Of a DNA stretch of 62,219 bases, positions 1-9,430 are shown piece after piece. Below the pieces are notes generated by a model that worked only from the letters and a program-made list of their open reading frames with translations, was not told the origin of the DNA and made no database searches. Position 1 is the first letter of the stretch. Every line of letters begins with the position of its first letter. Made by a program: the position numbers and the translations under genes. Location: assembly GCA_045561575.1 (NCBI GenBank), contig JBJKXM010000072.1, positions 1-62,219 of the forward strand. Direction: 5' to 3'. The DNA comes from GCA-002715885 sp045561575 (lineage in GTDB: Bacteria; Bacteroidota; Bacteroidia; Flavobacteriales; BACL11).

Positions 1-1
1 T

Positions 2-2152
2 GAACCTGAAACTCTTCCTGTAAAGTTTCCTTTATTACTTGCCCATGGAGTTGAAGGTATTGCTGTTGGGTTATCTACTAAAATTCTACCTCATAATTTT
101 AATGAACTAATAGATGCTTCCATTAAAGTTCTTAAAGGAGTTAAGCCAAGAATTTACCCTGATTTCTCTTCTGGTGGTATGGCTGATTTTTCAAACTATA
201 ACGATGGAAAGAGAGGCGGTAAAATTAGAGTTAGAGCTAAAATTAAATCTATAGATAAAAGTACGCTTCACATAACTGAACTTCCTTATTCAACCAATAC
301 TTCATCTCTAATCAATTCTATTTTAAAAGCAAATGATAAAGGCAAAATTAAAATAAAGAAAATTGAAGACAATACTGCTGAAGAAGTTGAAATTGCTATT
401 ACTCTACCATCTGGTATATCTCCAGATAGAACAATTGATGCATTATATAGATTTACTGACTGCGAATTGTCTATTTCTCCATTAGCTTGCGTGATTAATA
501 ATAATCAACCTGTTTTTGATGGTGTTTCTGAAATTCTTCAAAAATCAACTAATCATACAGTTAAATTACTAACTGAGGAATTAGAAGTAAACTTAAGGGA
601 ATTAAAAGATAAATGGCATTTTTCTTCATTAGAGAGGATATTTATTGAAAATAGAATTTATCATGCAATAGAAGAACTTGAAACTTGGGATGAAATTATT
701 TCAACAATTCATTTTGAATTAAAACCATTTACTAAAAATTTAAATCGTGAAGTTACTAATGAAGATGTTGAGAGACTAACCGAAATAAAGATTAAAAGAA
801 TAACAAAATTTGATCTTGATAAAGCAATTAAAGATATTAAGCAGCTTGAGAATAGAATAGATGAAGTTGAATATAATCTCAACAATATTACAGACTATGC
901 AATTACTTATTTTAAAAACCTTAAAAAGAAATATGGTTTAGATAAAGACAGAAAAACTGAAATAAAAGAATTTGAAAGTATTGATGCTACAAAAGTTGTT
1001 GTTGCTAATAAAAAGCTATACGTTAACAGAGAGGAAGGATTTATTGGAACAGCAATGCGAAAAGATGAATATGTAAGTGAATGTTCTGATATTGATGATA
1101 TTATTGTTTTTAGAGAAGATGGTTCTATGAAAGTTGTAAAAGTTGACTCAAAAGTTTTTGTTGGAAAAGGAATTATACATACCTCGGTATTTAAAAAGAA
1201 GGACACAAGAACCATTTATAATATGATTTATGTTGATGGTAAATCATCTTTTTCTATGATGAAAAGATTTAATGTTAGTAGTATTACAAGAAATAAAGAT
1301 TATTATTTAACCAAATCTGAAAAAGGTTCTAAAGTAATATACTTTACTGCAAACCCAAATGGGGAAGCTGAAACTATTACTATTCACCTTAGAAAACTTC
1401 AAAGATTAAAAATATTAAAGTTCGACTATGACTTTGCTGATTTAGCTATTAAAGGGAAGGCTTCTGTAGGAAATATTTTAACAAAAAATACCGTTAAAAA
1501 AATAGAACTCAGATCAGAAGGTGTATCAACACTTTCTGCAAGAAAAATCTGGTTTGATAAAAATGTTAGAAGGTTAAATACAGATGAGCGTGGTGAGCTA
1601 CTTGGTGATTTTGCTGCTAATGATAAAATTTTGTCCATAAATGATGATGGATCTCTTGAACTTAAAAGTTTTGATATTTCAACTCATTTTGATGATAAAA
1701 TGATTGTTATTGAAAAACACAACCCAAGAAAGCCAATTACCGCAGTATATTTTGATGGAAATAAAGAAAATTTTTTCGTTAAGAGATTTTTGATTGAAAA
1801 TTTATCTCAAAAGTTTTCATTTATAACTGATCATAAAAATTCTTATTTAGAAATAGTGTCTACTGACTGGAGACCTCAAATAGAAGTTATTTATAAAAAA
1901 GAAAAAGGAAAAGATAGAAAGAGAGATATAATTAACTTAGAAGAGTTTATTTCTGTTAAAGGATCTAAGTCAATTGGTAATAGATTGTCTGCAAATAAAA
2001 TTAATACTATAAATTTATTAAAACCATTAGATTACATTCAAGAAAGAGATGAAACAGATGAAACAGAAGAGAATTCTAATGAAATTAAATTAGATATCCC
2101 TCTTAAAATAACAAATGAAGAAGAGAATAATCAAACTACACTTGAATTGTAG
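2..2152 (+). CDS. parC: DNA topoisomerase IV subunit A (ParC-type), 5' truncated by window edge
   Basis: This is the breakage-reunion subunit of a type IIA topoisomerase, which unlinks daughter chromosomes. The reading frame is open from base 2, and the first visible residues (LPVKFPLLLAHG, then GIAVGLSTKILPHN) match the conserved stretch that follows the catalytic tyrosine. About 150 N-terminal residues, including that tyrosine, lie outside the window. 716 residues are visible. The tower and coiled-coil region is followed by a C-terminal beta-pinwheel-like part without the GyrA box. A separate, complete gyrA at 44696-47362 does have a GyrA-box-like motif, so this copy is assigned to topoisomerase IV. 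The partner parE would be expected just upstream. The ATG at 179 is internal and is not the start. Confidence 0.9.
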   Translation, partial: EPETLPVKFPLLLAHGVEGIAVGLSTKILPHNFNELIDASIKVLKGVKPRIYPDFSSGGMADFSNYNDGKRGGKIRVRAKIKSIDKSTLHITELPYSTNTSSLINSILKANDKGKIKIKKIEDNTAEEVEIAITLPSGISPDRTIDALYRFTDCELSISPLACVINNNQPVFDGVSEILQKSTNHTVKLLTEELEVNLRELKDKWHFSSLERIFIENRIYHAIEELETWDEIISTIHFELKPFTKNLNREVTNEDVERLTEIKIKRITKFDLDKAIKDIKQLENRIDEVEYNLNNITDYAITYFKNLKKKYGLDKDRKTEIKEFESIDATKVVVANKKLYVNREEGFIGTAMRKDEYVSECSDIDDIIVFREDGSMKVVKVDSKVFVGKGIIHTSVFKKKDTRTIYNMIYVDGKSSFSMMKRFNVSSITRNKDYYLTKSEKGSKVIYFTANPNGEAETITIHLRKLQRLKILKFDYDFADLAIKGKASVGNILTKNTVKKIELRSEGVSTLSARKIWFDKNVRRLNTDERGELLGDFAANDKILSINDDGSLELKSFDISTHFDDKMIVIEKHNPRKPITAVYFDGNKENFFVKRFLIENLSQKFSFITDHKNSYLEIVSTDWRPQIEVIYKKEKGKDRKRDIINLEEFISVKGSKSIGNRLSANKINTINLLKPLDYIQERDETDETEENSNEIKLDIPLKITNEEENNQTTLEL

Positions 2153-2208
2153 TATTTGATTTAATTATATATAAATTTATTTGCATAATCTTTTTATTAT
2201 TAAAGTTA

Positions 2209-2216
2209 TATATTTG
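2209..2216 (+). promoter_or_regulatory. Promoter -7 box (TATATTTG) for the secreted choice-of-anchor protein
   Basis: TATATTTG matches the Bacteroidota -7 consensus TAnnTTTG and lies 14 nt before the ATG at 2231. A TTTG about 25 nt upstream could act as a loose -33 element. It separates this gene from parC transcription. Confidence 0.5.
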
Positions 2217-2230
2217 TAAAAAACACAATT

Positions 2231-4552
2231 ATGAGATTACTAATTTTAACTATTTTACTACCTATATCAGTTATTTGCCAATCAAATTATAACTTATCAC
2301 TATTAGGCACTTATGATAATTATAACTCAGAAGGTAATGATATATGGGGCTGGGTTGCTCCAGATGGAAGTGAATATGCTCTTGTAGGACTAAATGATGG
2401 ATTTTCTGTAGTTAATGTAACAAATCCTTCTAATCCTGTTGAAGAATTTTTCATAAATGATCTAAATTCTACTTGGAGAGATGTTAAAACTTGGGGACAT
2501 TATGCTTATGTAACCACAGAAGCAGATGCAGGATTGTTAATAGTTGATCTCTCAGATATGACAGGAAATACATATTATCACAGAACATTATTTTCAGCTG
2601 CAACTACTGGAGCTGATACTGAATTTACAGCTGCTCATAATATTTATATTGATGAAAATGGGGTTGCATATATTTTTGGAGCTTCATCAAATACTGGAAG
2701 TTCTCCAAGTGATGGAGTTATTTTCTTAGATGTTGATACAGATCCAATAAACCCCTTGTTTTTAGGAGAATGGGATGATTTTTATGTACATGATGGAATG
2801 GCGAGAGGAGATACTATGTATGTTGGTTGTATATATGAAGGTGATTTATATGTTGTGGATGTATCAAATAAATCAAATCCTGTTAATTTAGGAAATGTAG
2901 GTACTCCAAGTGACTTTACTCACAACGCTTGGGTTTCTGATAATGGTAATTATATCTTTACAACAGATGAAGTCTCGGATGCATATATCGGATCTTATGA
3001 TATTTCAAATTTAAATAATATTCAAGAAATTGATAGAATTCAATCTAATCCTGGTTCTAATTCTATTCCACACAATACTCATGTCGATGGAAATTTTATT
3101 ATCACATCTTACTACAGAGATGGAACAGTTGTTCACGATATTACAAATCCTAATAACCTTGTTGAAGTAGCTCACTTTGATTCATCACCACTATCAGGTG
3201 ACGGTTTTGATGGTTGTTGGGGAACTTATCCTTTTCTCCCATCTGGAAATATAATTTCATCTGACATTAATAGCGGTAATAATAATAATGGTCGTTTATT
3301 AATTTATAGTAGAGATTTTTTACAGGCTTGTTATTTAGAAGGTACTGTATCAGATATTTCTAATTCTAATCCTATAACTAATGCTACAATTGAAATAGTT
3401 AATTCAACTCTAACAATTCAAACTACAACAGATTTATCTGGAAACTACATGACAGGAATTGCTAATTCTTCATCATATGATGTAATTTTTTCAGCTCCTG
3501 GATACTTAGCTGATACACTAAATGCAGCATTTACTAATGGAAATACAACAATTTTAAATGCTCAACTACAACCACTTCAATCATTTAATACAAGTGGAAG
3601 TGTAGTTGATATTAATGGTATAGGAATTCCAAATTCTGATGTATTCATCTATAATTCTTCTTTTACTCTTAATACTACAACGGATTCTAATGGTGATTTT
3701 AATATTAATGGTATTTATGAAGGAAATTATAATGTAATTGCTGGATCTTGGGGTTTTATTACATCTTGTACTAATGAATTTATATCTTCTTCATCAAATA
3801 ATCAAATAATTCTATTAGAGGGATATTATGATGACTTTACTTTCGATTTTGGATGGACAGTTAATGGTGGCGCTTCTTCTGCTAATGAAGGTATATGGCA
3901 AAGAGGAAATCCTGAAGGTACAGATTATAATGGATCAAACTTTAACCCAGATGATGATGTAAACAATGATTGCTATGATTATGCATATGTAACAGGTCTA
4001 GCTTCAGGAAGTCAAGTTGGAGATAATGACGTTGATGACTATAATACCATATTAACTTCACCTATTTTTGACCTTTCATCTCCATTAAATACAGATGAGA
4101 ATTATTTCTTGAATTATAATTTATGGTTTAATAATGATTTTCCTACTTGGGGAGGAGGTACTCCTGCAAATGATTCAATTACAGTGAAAATTACTAATGG
4201 TGTTTTTACAAACACTCTAGAAACTTTAACATCTAATTCTCCTAATCTAGGGCAATGGAACAGTAAATCATTTAATTTAAGTCAATATATTTCATTAAAT
4301 AACTCAATGCGAATAATTATCGAAACAGCAGATTGGGATGCTCTAGGAGGTCATTGGGTTGAAGGAGGTTTTGATAAGTTTGAAATTACTATTCAAAATT
4401 CGACTTCTATTAATAATTTACAGTCTTCAAAAAAATTAATTAATGTTATTGATATAATTGGAAGAAATGTTAATTCATCATCAAATACTATGTTATTATA
4501 TATTTATGATGATGGATCTGTAGAGAAGAAAATGATTATTGAAAATAAATGA
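2231..4552 (+). CDS. Secreted choice-of-anchor B family protein with T9SS C-terminal sorting tail
   Basis: This is a secreted or surface protein of 773 residues whose substrate is unknown. An N-terminal signal peptide (about residues 1-16) precedes a long LVIVP/beta-propeller-like part (about 20-365) with repeats such as VVNVTNPSNP and VVDVSNKSNP, typical of choice-of-anchor B proteins. Two carboxypeptidase-regulatory-like beta domains follow (about 366-448 and 450-512), then a jelly-roll-like part. The last 45 residues contain VIDIIGRNV and IYDDGSVEKK, the pattern of type A sorting signals of the type IX secretion system. The stop codon overlaps the next gene's start (ATGA). Two T9SS or gliding loci, porD and gldFG, lie in the same window. 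The family assignment rests on sequence pattern only. Confidence 0.8.
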   Translation: MRLLILTILLPISVICQSNYNLSLLGTYDNYNSEGNDIWGWVAPDGSEYALVGLNDGFSVVNVTNPSNPVEEFFINDLNSTWRDVKTWGHYAYVTTEADAGLLIVDLSDMTGNTYYHRTLFSAATTGADTEFTAAHNIYIDENGVAYIFGASSNTGSSPSDGVIFLDVDTDPINPLFLGEWDDFYVHDGMARGDTMYVGCIYEGDLYVVDVSNKSNPVNLGNVGTPSDFTHNAWVSDNGNYIFTTDEVSDAYIGSYDISNLNNIQEIDRIQSNPGSNSIPHNTHVDGNFIITSYYRDGTVVHDITNPNNLVEVAHFDSSPLSGDGFDGCWGTYPFLPSGNIISSDINSGNNNNGRLLIYSRDFLQACYLEGTVSDISNSNPITNATIEIVNSTLTIQTTTDLSGNYMTGIANSSSYDVIFSAPGYLADTLNAAFTNGNTTILNAQLQPLQSFNTSGSVVDINGIGIPNSDVFIYNSSFTLNTTTDSNGDFNINGIYEGNYNVIAGSWGFITSCTNEFISSSSNNQIILLEGYYDDFTFDFGWTVNGGASSANEGIWQRGNPEGTDYNGSNFNPDDDVNNDCYDYAYVTGLASGSQVGDNDVDDYNTILTSPIFDLSSPLNTDENYFLNYNLWFNNDFPTWGGGTPANDSITVKITNGVFTNTLETLTSNSPNLGQWNSKSFNLSQYISLNNSMRIIIETADWDALGGHWVEGGFDKFEITIQNSTSINNLQSSKKLINVIDIIGRNVNSSSNTMLLYIYDDGSVEKKMIIENK

Positions 4553-5382
4553 TTTTCAGAGAAAGTCTTTTAATTAATGGATCAAAAGATAAAAAGATTC
4601 TCTTAGATATTTTTTTTAAAAAAAATAATTCCAAAAAAAATGTTGTATTGTTTTCTCATGGTTTTAAAGGATTTAAAGATTGGGGACCATTTAATCAAAT
4701 GGCTGAATTTTTTGCAAATAATAATTTCTTCTTCATAAAATTTAACTTTTCTTATAATGGTACATCCATTGATAATCCAGTTGAATTTGTTGATTTAAAT
4801 GCATTTGGTAATAATAATTTATCTCTAGAGTTAGACGATCTTAATTTAGTTATTGATTGGATTTTTAATAATAAATATAATAATGAAATTAATACTGAAA
4901 ATATTAATTTACTTGGTCATAGTAGAGGAGGAGCTATTAGTATTTTAAAGGCTAGTGAAGATAAAAGAGTAAATAAGGTTGTTTCATGGGCATCTCCATC
5001 TAATTTTATAAAAAGAATGGATAAATCTAAACATGATATTTGGAAGAGTGAAGGTGTTGCTTATATATTTAATAGTAGAACTAATCAAAATATGCCACTT
5101 TATTATCAATTTTATGAGGACTGTATAAAAAATTCTGAAAGATTTGATATTAAAAATGCTTGTAGAAATATTAAAATACCACATTTAGCAATTCATGGTA
5201 GTGATGATCCAACTGTTTTAGTTGATGAAGTATATGACTTCAAAAAATGGAACGAAAAAACCATTGTAGAAGAAATTAAGGGAGCAAATCATGTTTTTGG
5301 AGTATCACACCCATATGATGATATTAAATTTCCTATGCACTTTCAAATTGCAATAGATAAAACCATTGAATTTTTAAAATGA
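4549..5382 (+). CDS. Alpha/beta hydrolase (dienelactone hydrolase or esterase-like)
   Basis: A cytosolic alpha/beta-hydrolase of 277 residues. The nucleophile elbow GHSRGG places the catalytic serine at residue 125. FSHGFKGFKDWG near residue 35 supplies the oxyanion strand, HGSDDPTV (about 217) a candidate acid, and GANHVFG (about 254) the histidine. The substrate cannot be read from the sequence. The start ATG overlaps the stop of the secreted T9SS cargo gene by 4 nt, which suggests translational coupling. The 3' end overlaps the converging tsaD by 9 nt. Confidence 0.8.
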   Translation: MIFRESLLINGSKDKKILLDIFFKKNNSKKNVVLFSHGFKGFKDWGPFNQMAEFFANNNFFFIKFNFSYNGTSIDNPVEFVDLNAFGNNNLSLELDDLNLVIDWIFNNKYNNEINTENINLLGHSRGGAISILKASEDKRVNKVVSWASPSNFIKRMDKSKHDIWKSEGVAYIFNSRTNQNMPLYYQFYEDCIKNSERFDIKNACRNIKIPHLAIHGSDDPTVLVDEVYDFKKWNEKTIVEEIKGANHVFGVSHPYDDIKFPMHFQIAIDKTIEFLK

Positions 5383-6396
5383 AAGCCTGGCCGATGCCGT
5401 TTCAGAAAAATCTGTAATTATATCATCAGTTTTAAATTTATATTTACCTGCTATAGCTATCATTGCAGCATTATCCGTGCAATACTCAAACTTAGGTATA
5501 TAAATGTTAAAATTATTGTTTTTTCCTAACTCTGTTAATTTTTTTCTCAAATATGAGTTAGCGGATACACCACCTGCTATAGCTATATTTGAAATACCTG
5601 TTTGTAGGCTAGCTTTATTAATTTTATCAATTAGAATTGAAACAATTGATTCTTGAATTGATGCGCAAAGATCTTCTAAATTATTTGATATAAAATTTTT
5701 GTCTTTTTGTAATGATGTATTAATCTTATTCATAATTGAAGTTTTCAATCCACTAAAACTAAAATCTAGGTTGTCAATTTTTGGTTTGCCAAAAGTAAAA
5801 GCATTAATATTACCTTCTTTAGCATATTTATCAATTAATGGTCCTCCAGGGTACTTTAGTCCTAAAACTTTTGCAGATTTATCAAATGCTTCACCAGCTG
5901 CATCATCAAGAGTTGAACCAATTATTTTCATTTCATTGTAACTTTTAACTTTTACAATTTGTGTGTGACCACCAGAGACTGTAAGACAGAGAAATGGAAA
6001 TTTAGGTTTTTCTTGTTCTTCATGTTCAATAAAATGAGCTAATATATGAGCCTGCATATGATTAACAGATACAAGTGGTTTATTTAAAGAAAATGATAAT
6101 GATTTTGCAAAAGAATTGCCTACAAGAAGAGAACCAAGTAAACCTGGACCTTTAGTATAGGCAATTAAATCAATATCTTTTTTGTCAATATTAGCAGATT
6201 TAATAGCTACATCAACAATAGGAATTATATTTTGTTGGTGTGCCCTTGATGCTAACTCAGGAACAACTCCTCCATATTCTTCATGAATCTTTTGACTTGC
6301 TATAATGTTTGAAAGAACTTTAGAACCTTTAAGAATAGCAGCAGATGTTTCATCGCATGATGATTCAATTCCTAAAATAATAAGGTTGTCAGTCAT
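5374..6396 (-). CDS. tsaD: tRNA N6-adenosine threonylcarbamoyltransferase TsaD
   Basis: TsaD transfers the threonylcarbamoyl group from TC-AMP to A37 of ANN-decoding tRNAs, working with TsaB and TsaE. The 340 residues are full length. The ASKHA start ILGIESSCDETSAAI, the metal-binding HMQAHILAHF (about 110-120), the nucleotide-binding TVSGGHTQI and the C-terminal NAAMIAIAG are all intact. The gene overlaps ribBA upstream by 8 nt and is probably cotranscribed with it. Its 3' end overlaps the converging hydrolase gene. Confidence 0.96.
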   Translation of the reverse strand: MTDNLIILGIESSCDETSAAILKGSKVLSNIIASQKIHEEYGGVVPELASRAHQQNIIPIVDVAIKSANIDKKDIDLIAYTKGPGLLGSLLVGNSFAKSLSFSLNKPLVSVNHMQAHILAHFIEHEEQEKPKFPFLCLTVSGGHTQIVKVKSYNEMKIIGSTLDDAAGEAFDKSAKVLGLKYPGGPLIDKYAKEGNINAFTFGKPKIDNLDFSFSGLKTSIMNKINTSLQKDKNFISNNLEDLCASIQESIVSILIDKINKASLQTGISNIAIAGGVSANSYLRKKLTELGKNNNFNIYIPKFEYCTDNAAMIAIAGKYKFKTDDIITDFSETASARLSF

Positions 6397-7600
6397 TTAA
6401 ATTTTTTAATGTATGCCCCATTTTATCTCTTTTTGTCTGAAGATAAAATTTGTTATGTTCATTAGAATTTATTTCTATGGCAAGTGTATCAACAATTTCT
6501 ATACCATAACTCTCTAAACCAACCCTTTTCTTTGGATTATTAGAAAGCAATTTAATTTTACTAACATTCATTGCTCTTAAAATTTGAGCACCAACACCAT
6601 AATCTCTGTGGTCAGGTAAGAAACCCAATTCTATGTTTGCTTCTACTGTATCTCTCCCTTGTTCCTGCAATTCATATGCTTTGAGTTTATTAAGTAAGCC
6701 AATTCCTCTTCCTTCTTGATTCATATAAACTAAAATTCCCTTTTCTTCTTTTTCTATCTGTCTTAGCGCTGCATGTAATTGGGGACCACAGTCACATCTA
6801 CATGATCCAAATATATCACCAGTTACACAAGATGAATGAACCCTTACTACAACTTCATCGTTTCTATCCCATTCTCCTTTATAAATAGCCATATGTATCT
6901 GGTCATTAGTAATTTGTTTAAAAGCTTTTAATTTAAAATCACCAAAATCAGTAGGTAATTTTACATCTACTTCTTCTTTAATAAGACTTTCATTTTCTAA
7001 TCTATATTTTATTAAATCTTTAATTGTTATAAATTTCAAATCAAATTTTTTAGCAATTAGATGAAGCTCAGGTGTTCTAGCCATGGAACCATCTTCATTT
7101 AATATTTCTACAATTACACCAGCAGGCTCTAATCCAGCTAGCCTTGCTAAATCTATAGATGCTTCAGTATGACCTGCACGCCTTAATACGCCACCTTCTC
7201 TAGCTTTTAATGGAAAAATATGTCCAGGTTTACCTAATTGATCTTTATGAGTATTATGGTCAACTAAAGCTTTAATGGTTTTAGCTCTGTCAGAAGCAGA
7301 TATTCCTGTTGTACAACCATTACCTATCAAGTCAACAGAAATAGTAAATGGAGTTTCAAATGCAGCAGTGTTTTTACCTATCATCAAATCTAAACCTAGA
7401 TCTTCACAACGTTTTTCAAGTAGGGGAGTACATATTAAACCTCTTCCATGAGTAGCCATAAAATTTATCATTTCTGGAGTAACCATTTCAGCAGCTGCTA
7501 TAAAATCCCCTTCATTTTCTCGATTTTCATCATCGATTACAATAATAACTTTTCCAGCTTTTATATCAGATATTGCTTCTTCAATCGTATTAAAATTCAT
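6389..7600 (-). CDS. ribBA: Bifunctional DHBP synthase / GTP cyclohydrolase II
   Basis: RibBA supplies both precursors of riboflavin: 3,4-dihydroxy-2-butanone 4-phosphate from ribulose 5-phosphate, and the pyrimidine from GTP. The N-terminal RibB half (about 1-200) carries DDENRENEGDF. The C-terminal RibA half (about 205-403) carries the zinc-binding run SSCVTGDIFGSCRCDCGPQ. At 403 residues it is full length and both active sites look intact. The later-step gene ribH sits about 20 kb away. Only 44 nt separate the gene from the permease gene upstream, with no room for an FMN riboswitch. Confidence 0.96.
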   Translation of the reverse strand: MNFNTIEEAISDIKAGKVIIVIDDENRENEGDFIAAAEMVTPEMINFMATHGRGLICTPLLEKRCEDLGLDLMIGKNTAAFETPFTISVDLIGNGCTTGISASDRAKTIKALVDHNTHKDQLGKPGHIFPLKAREGGVLRRAGHTEASIDLARLAGLEPAGVIVEILNEDGSMARTPELHLIAKKFDLKFITIKDLIKYRLENESLIKEEVDVKLPTDFGDFKLKAFKQITNDQIHMAIYKGEWDRNDEVVVRVHSSCVTGDIFGSCRCDCGPQLHAALRQIEKEEKGILVYMNQEGRGIGLLNKLKAYELQEQGRDTVEANIELGFLPDHRDYGVGAQILRAMNVSKIKLLSNNPKKRVGLESYGIEIVDTLAIEINSNEHNKFYLQTKRDKMGHTLKNLND

Positions 7601-7617
7601 TGTAAAAATTTATTTTG

Positions 7618-7625
7618 CAAAATTA
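7618..7625 (-). promoter_or_regulatory. Promoter -7 box (TAATTTTG) for ribBA-tsaD
   Basis: On the minus strand this reads TAATTTTG, 17 nt before the ribBA start. It suggests ribBA-tsaD can be transcribed separately from the permease gene. No clear -33 element is visible. Confidence 0.4.
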
Positions 7626-7644
7626 ACTATTTATGTGAATTTAT

Positions 7645-8994
7645 CTAGGTGTTTAATTTAATATAATCAGAAATTTTTGGGAATTTTATATTGTTAGATG
7701 CCATAAATATTAAAATGATTGATATTGGGATAAATATGAAATTAGCAATCCACATTCCTTCTAGTGGTGATGCTGATAAATCTTTTGCAGTTTTTTCTCC
7801 TGTTATACTAATAACATAATATGTTACAAAAAGAATGATAGATATTAATAAGGGAATACTGAAGCCTCCTTTACGAACTATTGAGCCAATAGGAGCACCA
7901 ATTAAAAACATGATTACACATGCAAATGATAAGGATATTTTTCTATGCCATTCAATTTTATGTTTTGCTATTATTGACTTTTTATAATTAATATCATCAG
8001 AATTTGAATTTGAGATAGATTTTAGAATTCTTAATTTATTAATAGCTGTTTCAGATATTTTTTTGCTTGATATTTTATTTGAATTTAAAGTTGAATCTAA
8101 CTTATTATTAGCATTATAATTATATTTTTCTGATATTCTATTATATACAAGTATCTTCTTTTCTTCAAGTTTTTTATTTAGTGAATCAATAGAATATTGT
8201 AGTTGTTTATTATTTAACATAGCATAATGTCCCTTATATAACATTTCACTATTCTTTAAACCAAAATTTGAAAGATCAAATCTTATTAGATTTTCACTAA
8301 AAGATATTTTCCTATGATTAGATTTCTTTTTATTATCTTTTAATTCAATATATGAATTTCCATTATAGAGAGTTAATTCCATGTATTTTTCATTATCTGA
8401 TATTTCCATTTTTCCAGATTGAGCTGAAATAACTTTTTTATTTCCATTATTATCAGTATGATCATAAATTAGTATATCATATAGCAAGCCGTTATTAGAA
8501 TTCTTTGTGCCAATTTTAATACTAAAGCCATCAATATCATTATAGAAAATCCCTTCTTTTATGTTTACAGATGGTTTTTTCTTTTTTATATCATAAAGTA
8601 AACTCCCTCCTTTATAGTTAGCAATTGGCATAACATAATTAGAAAATAAATAAGAAAAACTAGAAATGATGATTATAAATAAAAATAACGGTTGTAATAT
8701 TTTTTTTAGTGATATTCCTGAGGACTGCAAAGCAGCTATTTCATAATTCTCTCCTAATTTCCCAATGACCATGACACTAGATATTAAAACAGCTATAGGT
8801 AAAGCCAGTGGGACAAACCTTGCTATTGAATACATCATTAATTCACTAACTTGAAATAAGGTTAAACCTTTACCAATTAAATCATCAATATACTTCCATA
8901 GAAATTGCATTAATAAGATAAAAAGTACTATTAGTAATGAGGCAAAAAAGGGGCCAAGAAAAGATCTAATTAAATATAGATTTATTTTTTTCAA
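7645..8994 (-). CDS. LptF/LptG family lipopolysaccharide export permease
   Basis: A 449-residue inner-membrane permease of the LptF/LptG family (YjgP/YjgQ), which with the LptB ATPase extracts lipopolysaccharide toward the periplasmic bridge. Membrane segments cluster at the N-terminus (three, within residues 1-125) and the C-terminus (three, about 350-445). Between them is a polar periplasmic domain with a predicted coiled region (residues about 245-315). The motif LGPFFASLL at the N-terminus and IGSIVRKGGFSIPL in the C-terminal half are typical of the family. Whether this is LptF or LptG cannot be decided here. It lies 5 nt downstream of the START-like gene. Confidence 0.85.
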   Translation of the reverse strand: MKKINLYLIRSFLGPFFASLLIVLFILLMQFLWKYIDDLIGKGLTLFQVSELMMYSIARFVPLALPIAVLISSVMVIGKLGENYEIAALQSSGISLKKILQPLFLFIIIISSFSYLFSNYVMPIANYKGGSLLYDIKKKKPSVNIKEGIFYNDIDGFSIKIGTKNSNNGLLYDILIYDHTDNNGNKKVISAQSGKMEISDNEKYMELTLYNGNSYIELKDNKKKSNHRKISFSENLIRFDLSNFGLKNSEMLYKGHYAMLNNKQLQYSIDSLNKKLEEKKILVYNRISEKYNYNANNKLDSTLNSNKISSKKISETAINKLRILKSISNSNSDDINYKKSIIAKHKIEWHRKISLSFACVIMFLIGAPIGSIVRKGGFSIPLLISIILFVTYYVISITGEKTAKDLSASPLEGMWIANFIFIPISIILIFMASNNIKFPKISDYIKLNT

Positions 8995-8999
8995 TTATG

Positions 9000-9386
9000 C
9001 TATGAGCCAATAGCTCTTTTTAAATTTTCAAATTGTTGTTCCCATAGCATTATTTGCTCTTCTTTTTCATCTAGATCTTCAGCAAAATCAGTTATTATTA
9101 ATGAAACATCTGATGTCATTTCATCAATTTGAATAGCAAATTCAAAATAAGATTCTTTGTACTCATCGTCTACCCATTTAAACTGAATAAATTTATTGTT
9201 TTTCTTTTTTAAAATTTTTGCAGACTGTTCACTGTCGTCCCAAAAAAAGGTATATATATTATTTTTAAGATTAACGTTATCAGCAAACCATTCTGCTAAT
9301 CCACTTGGAGTGCTTAATCTCTTATACAAAACATTTACTGAAGAATTTATTGGTATCTCGATTGAGTATTTGATTAAATCTGACAT
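9000..9386 (-). CDS. START-like (SRPBCC/AHSA1-type) domain protein
   Basis: A 128-residue cytosolic protein with the helix-grip pattern of the SRPBCC superfamily: an N-terminal strand, VLYKRLSTPSGLAEWFADNV, then alternating strands and a long C-terminal helix (EEQIMLWEQQFENLKRA). This matches a small START-like family common in Bacteroidota. No ligand or enzymatic function is known to me. It is the first gene of a leftward run with the LPS permease, ribBA and tsaD. Confidence 0.75.
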   Translation of the reverse strand: MSDLIKYSIEIPINSSVNVLYKRLSTPSGLAEWFADNVNLKNNIYTFFWDDSEQSAKILKKKNNKFIQFKWVDDEYKESYFEFAIQIDEMTSDVSLIITDFAEDLDEKEEQIMLWEQQFENLKRAIGS

Positions 9387-9394
9387 ATCTTTTA

Positions 9395-9422
9395 TAAGTT
9401 TGCAAATCTTTTTGCAAAGATA
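9395..9422. promoter_or_regulatory. Face-to-face promoter pair between the START-like gene and the methyltransferase gene
   Basis: TAAGTTTG (9395-9402) points right toward the gene at 9431. CAAAGATA (9415-9422, TATCTTTG on the minus strand) points left toward the gene starting at 9386. The boxes are 12 bp apart and face each other, and TTTGCAAA-like words repeat between them. The two initiation complexes could not bind together. Confidence 0.45.
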
Positions 9423-9430
9423 ATATTAAT

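Noticed and set aside
7601..7644. FMN riboswitch before ribBA
   Set aside because: The gap is only 44 nt, too short for the element, and shows no conserved stems.
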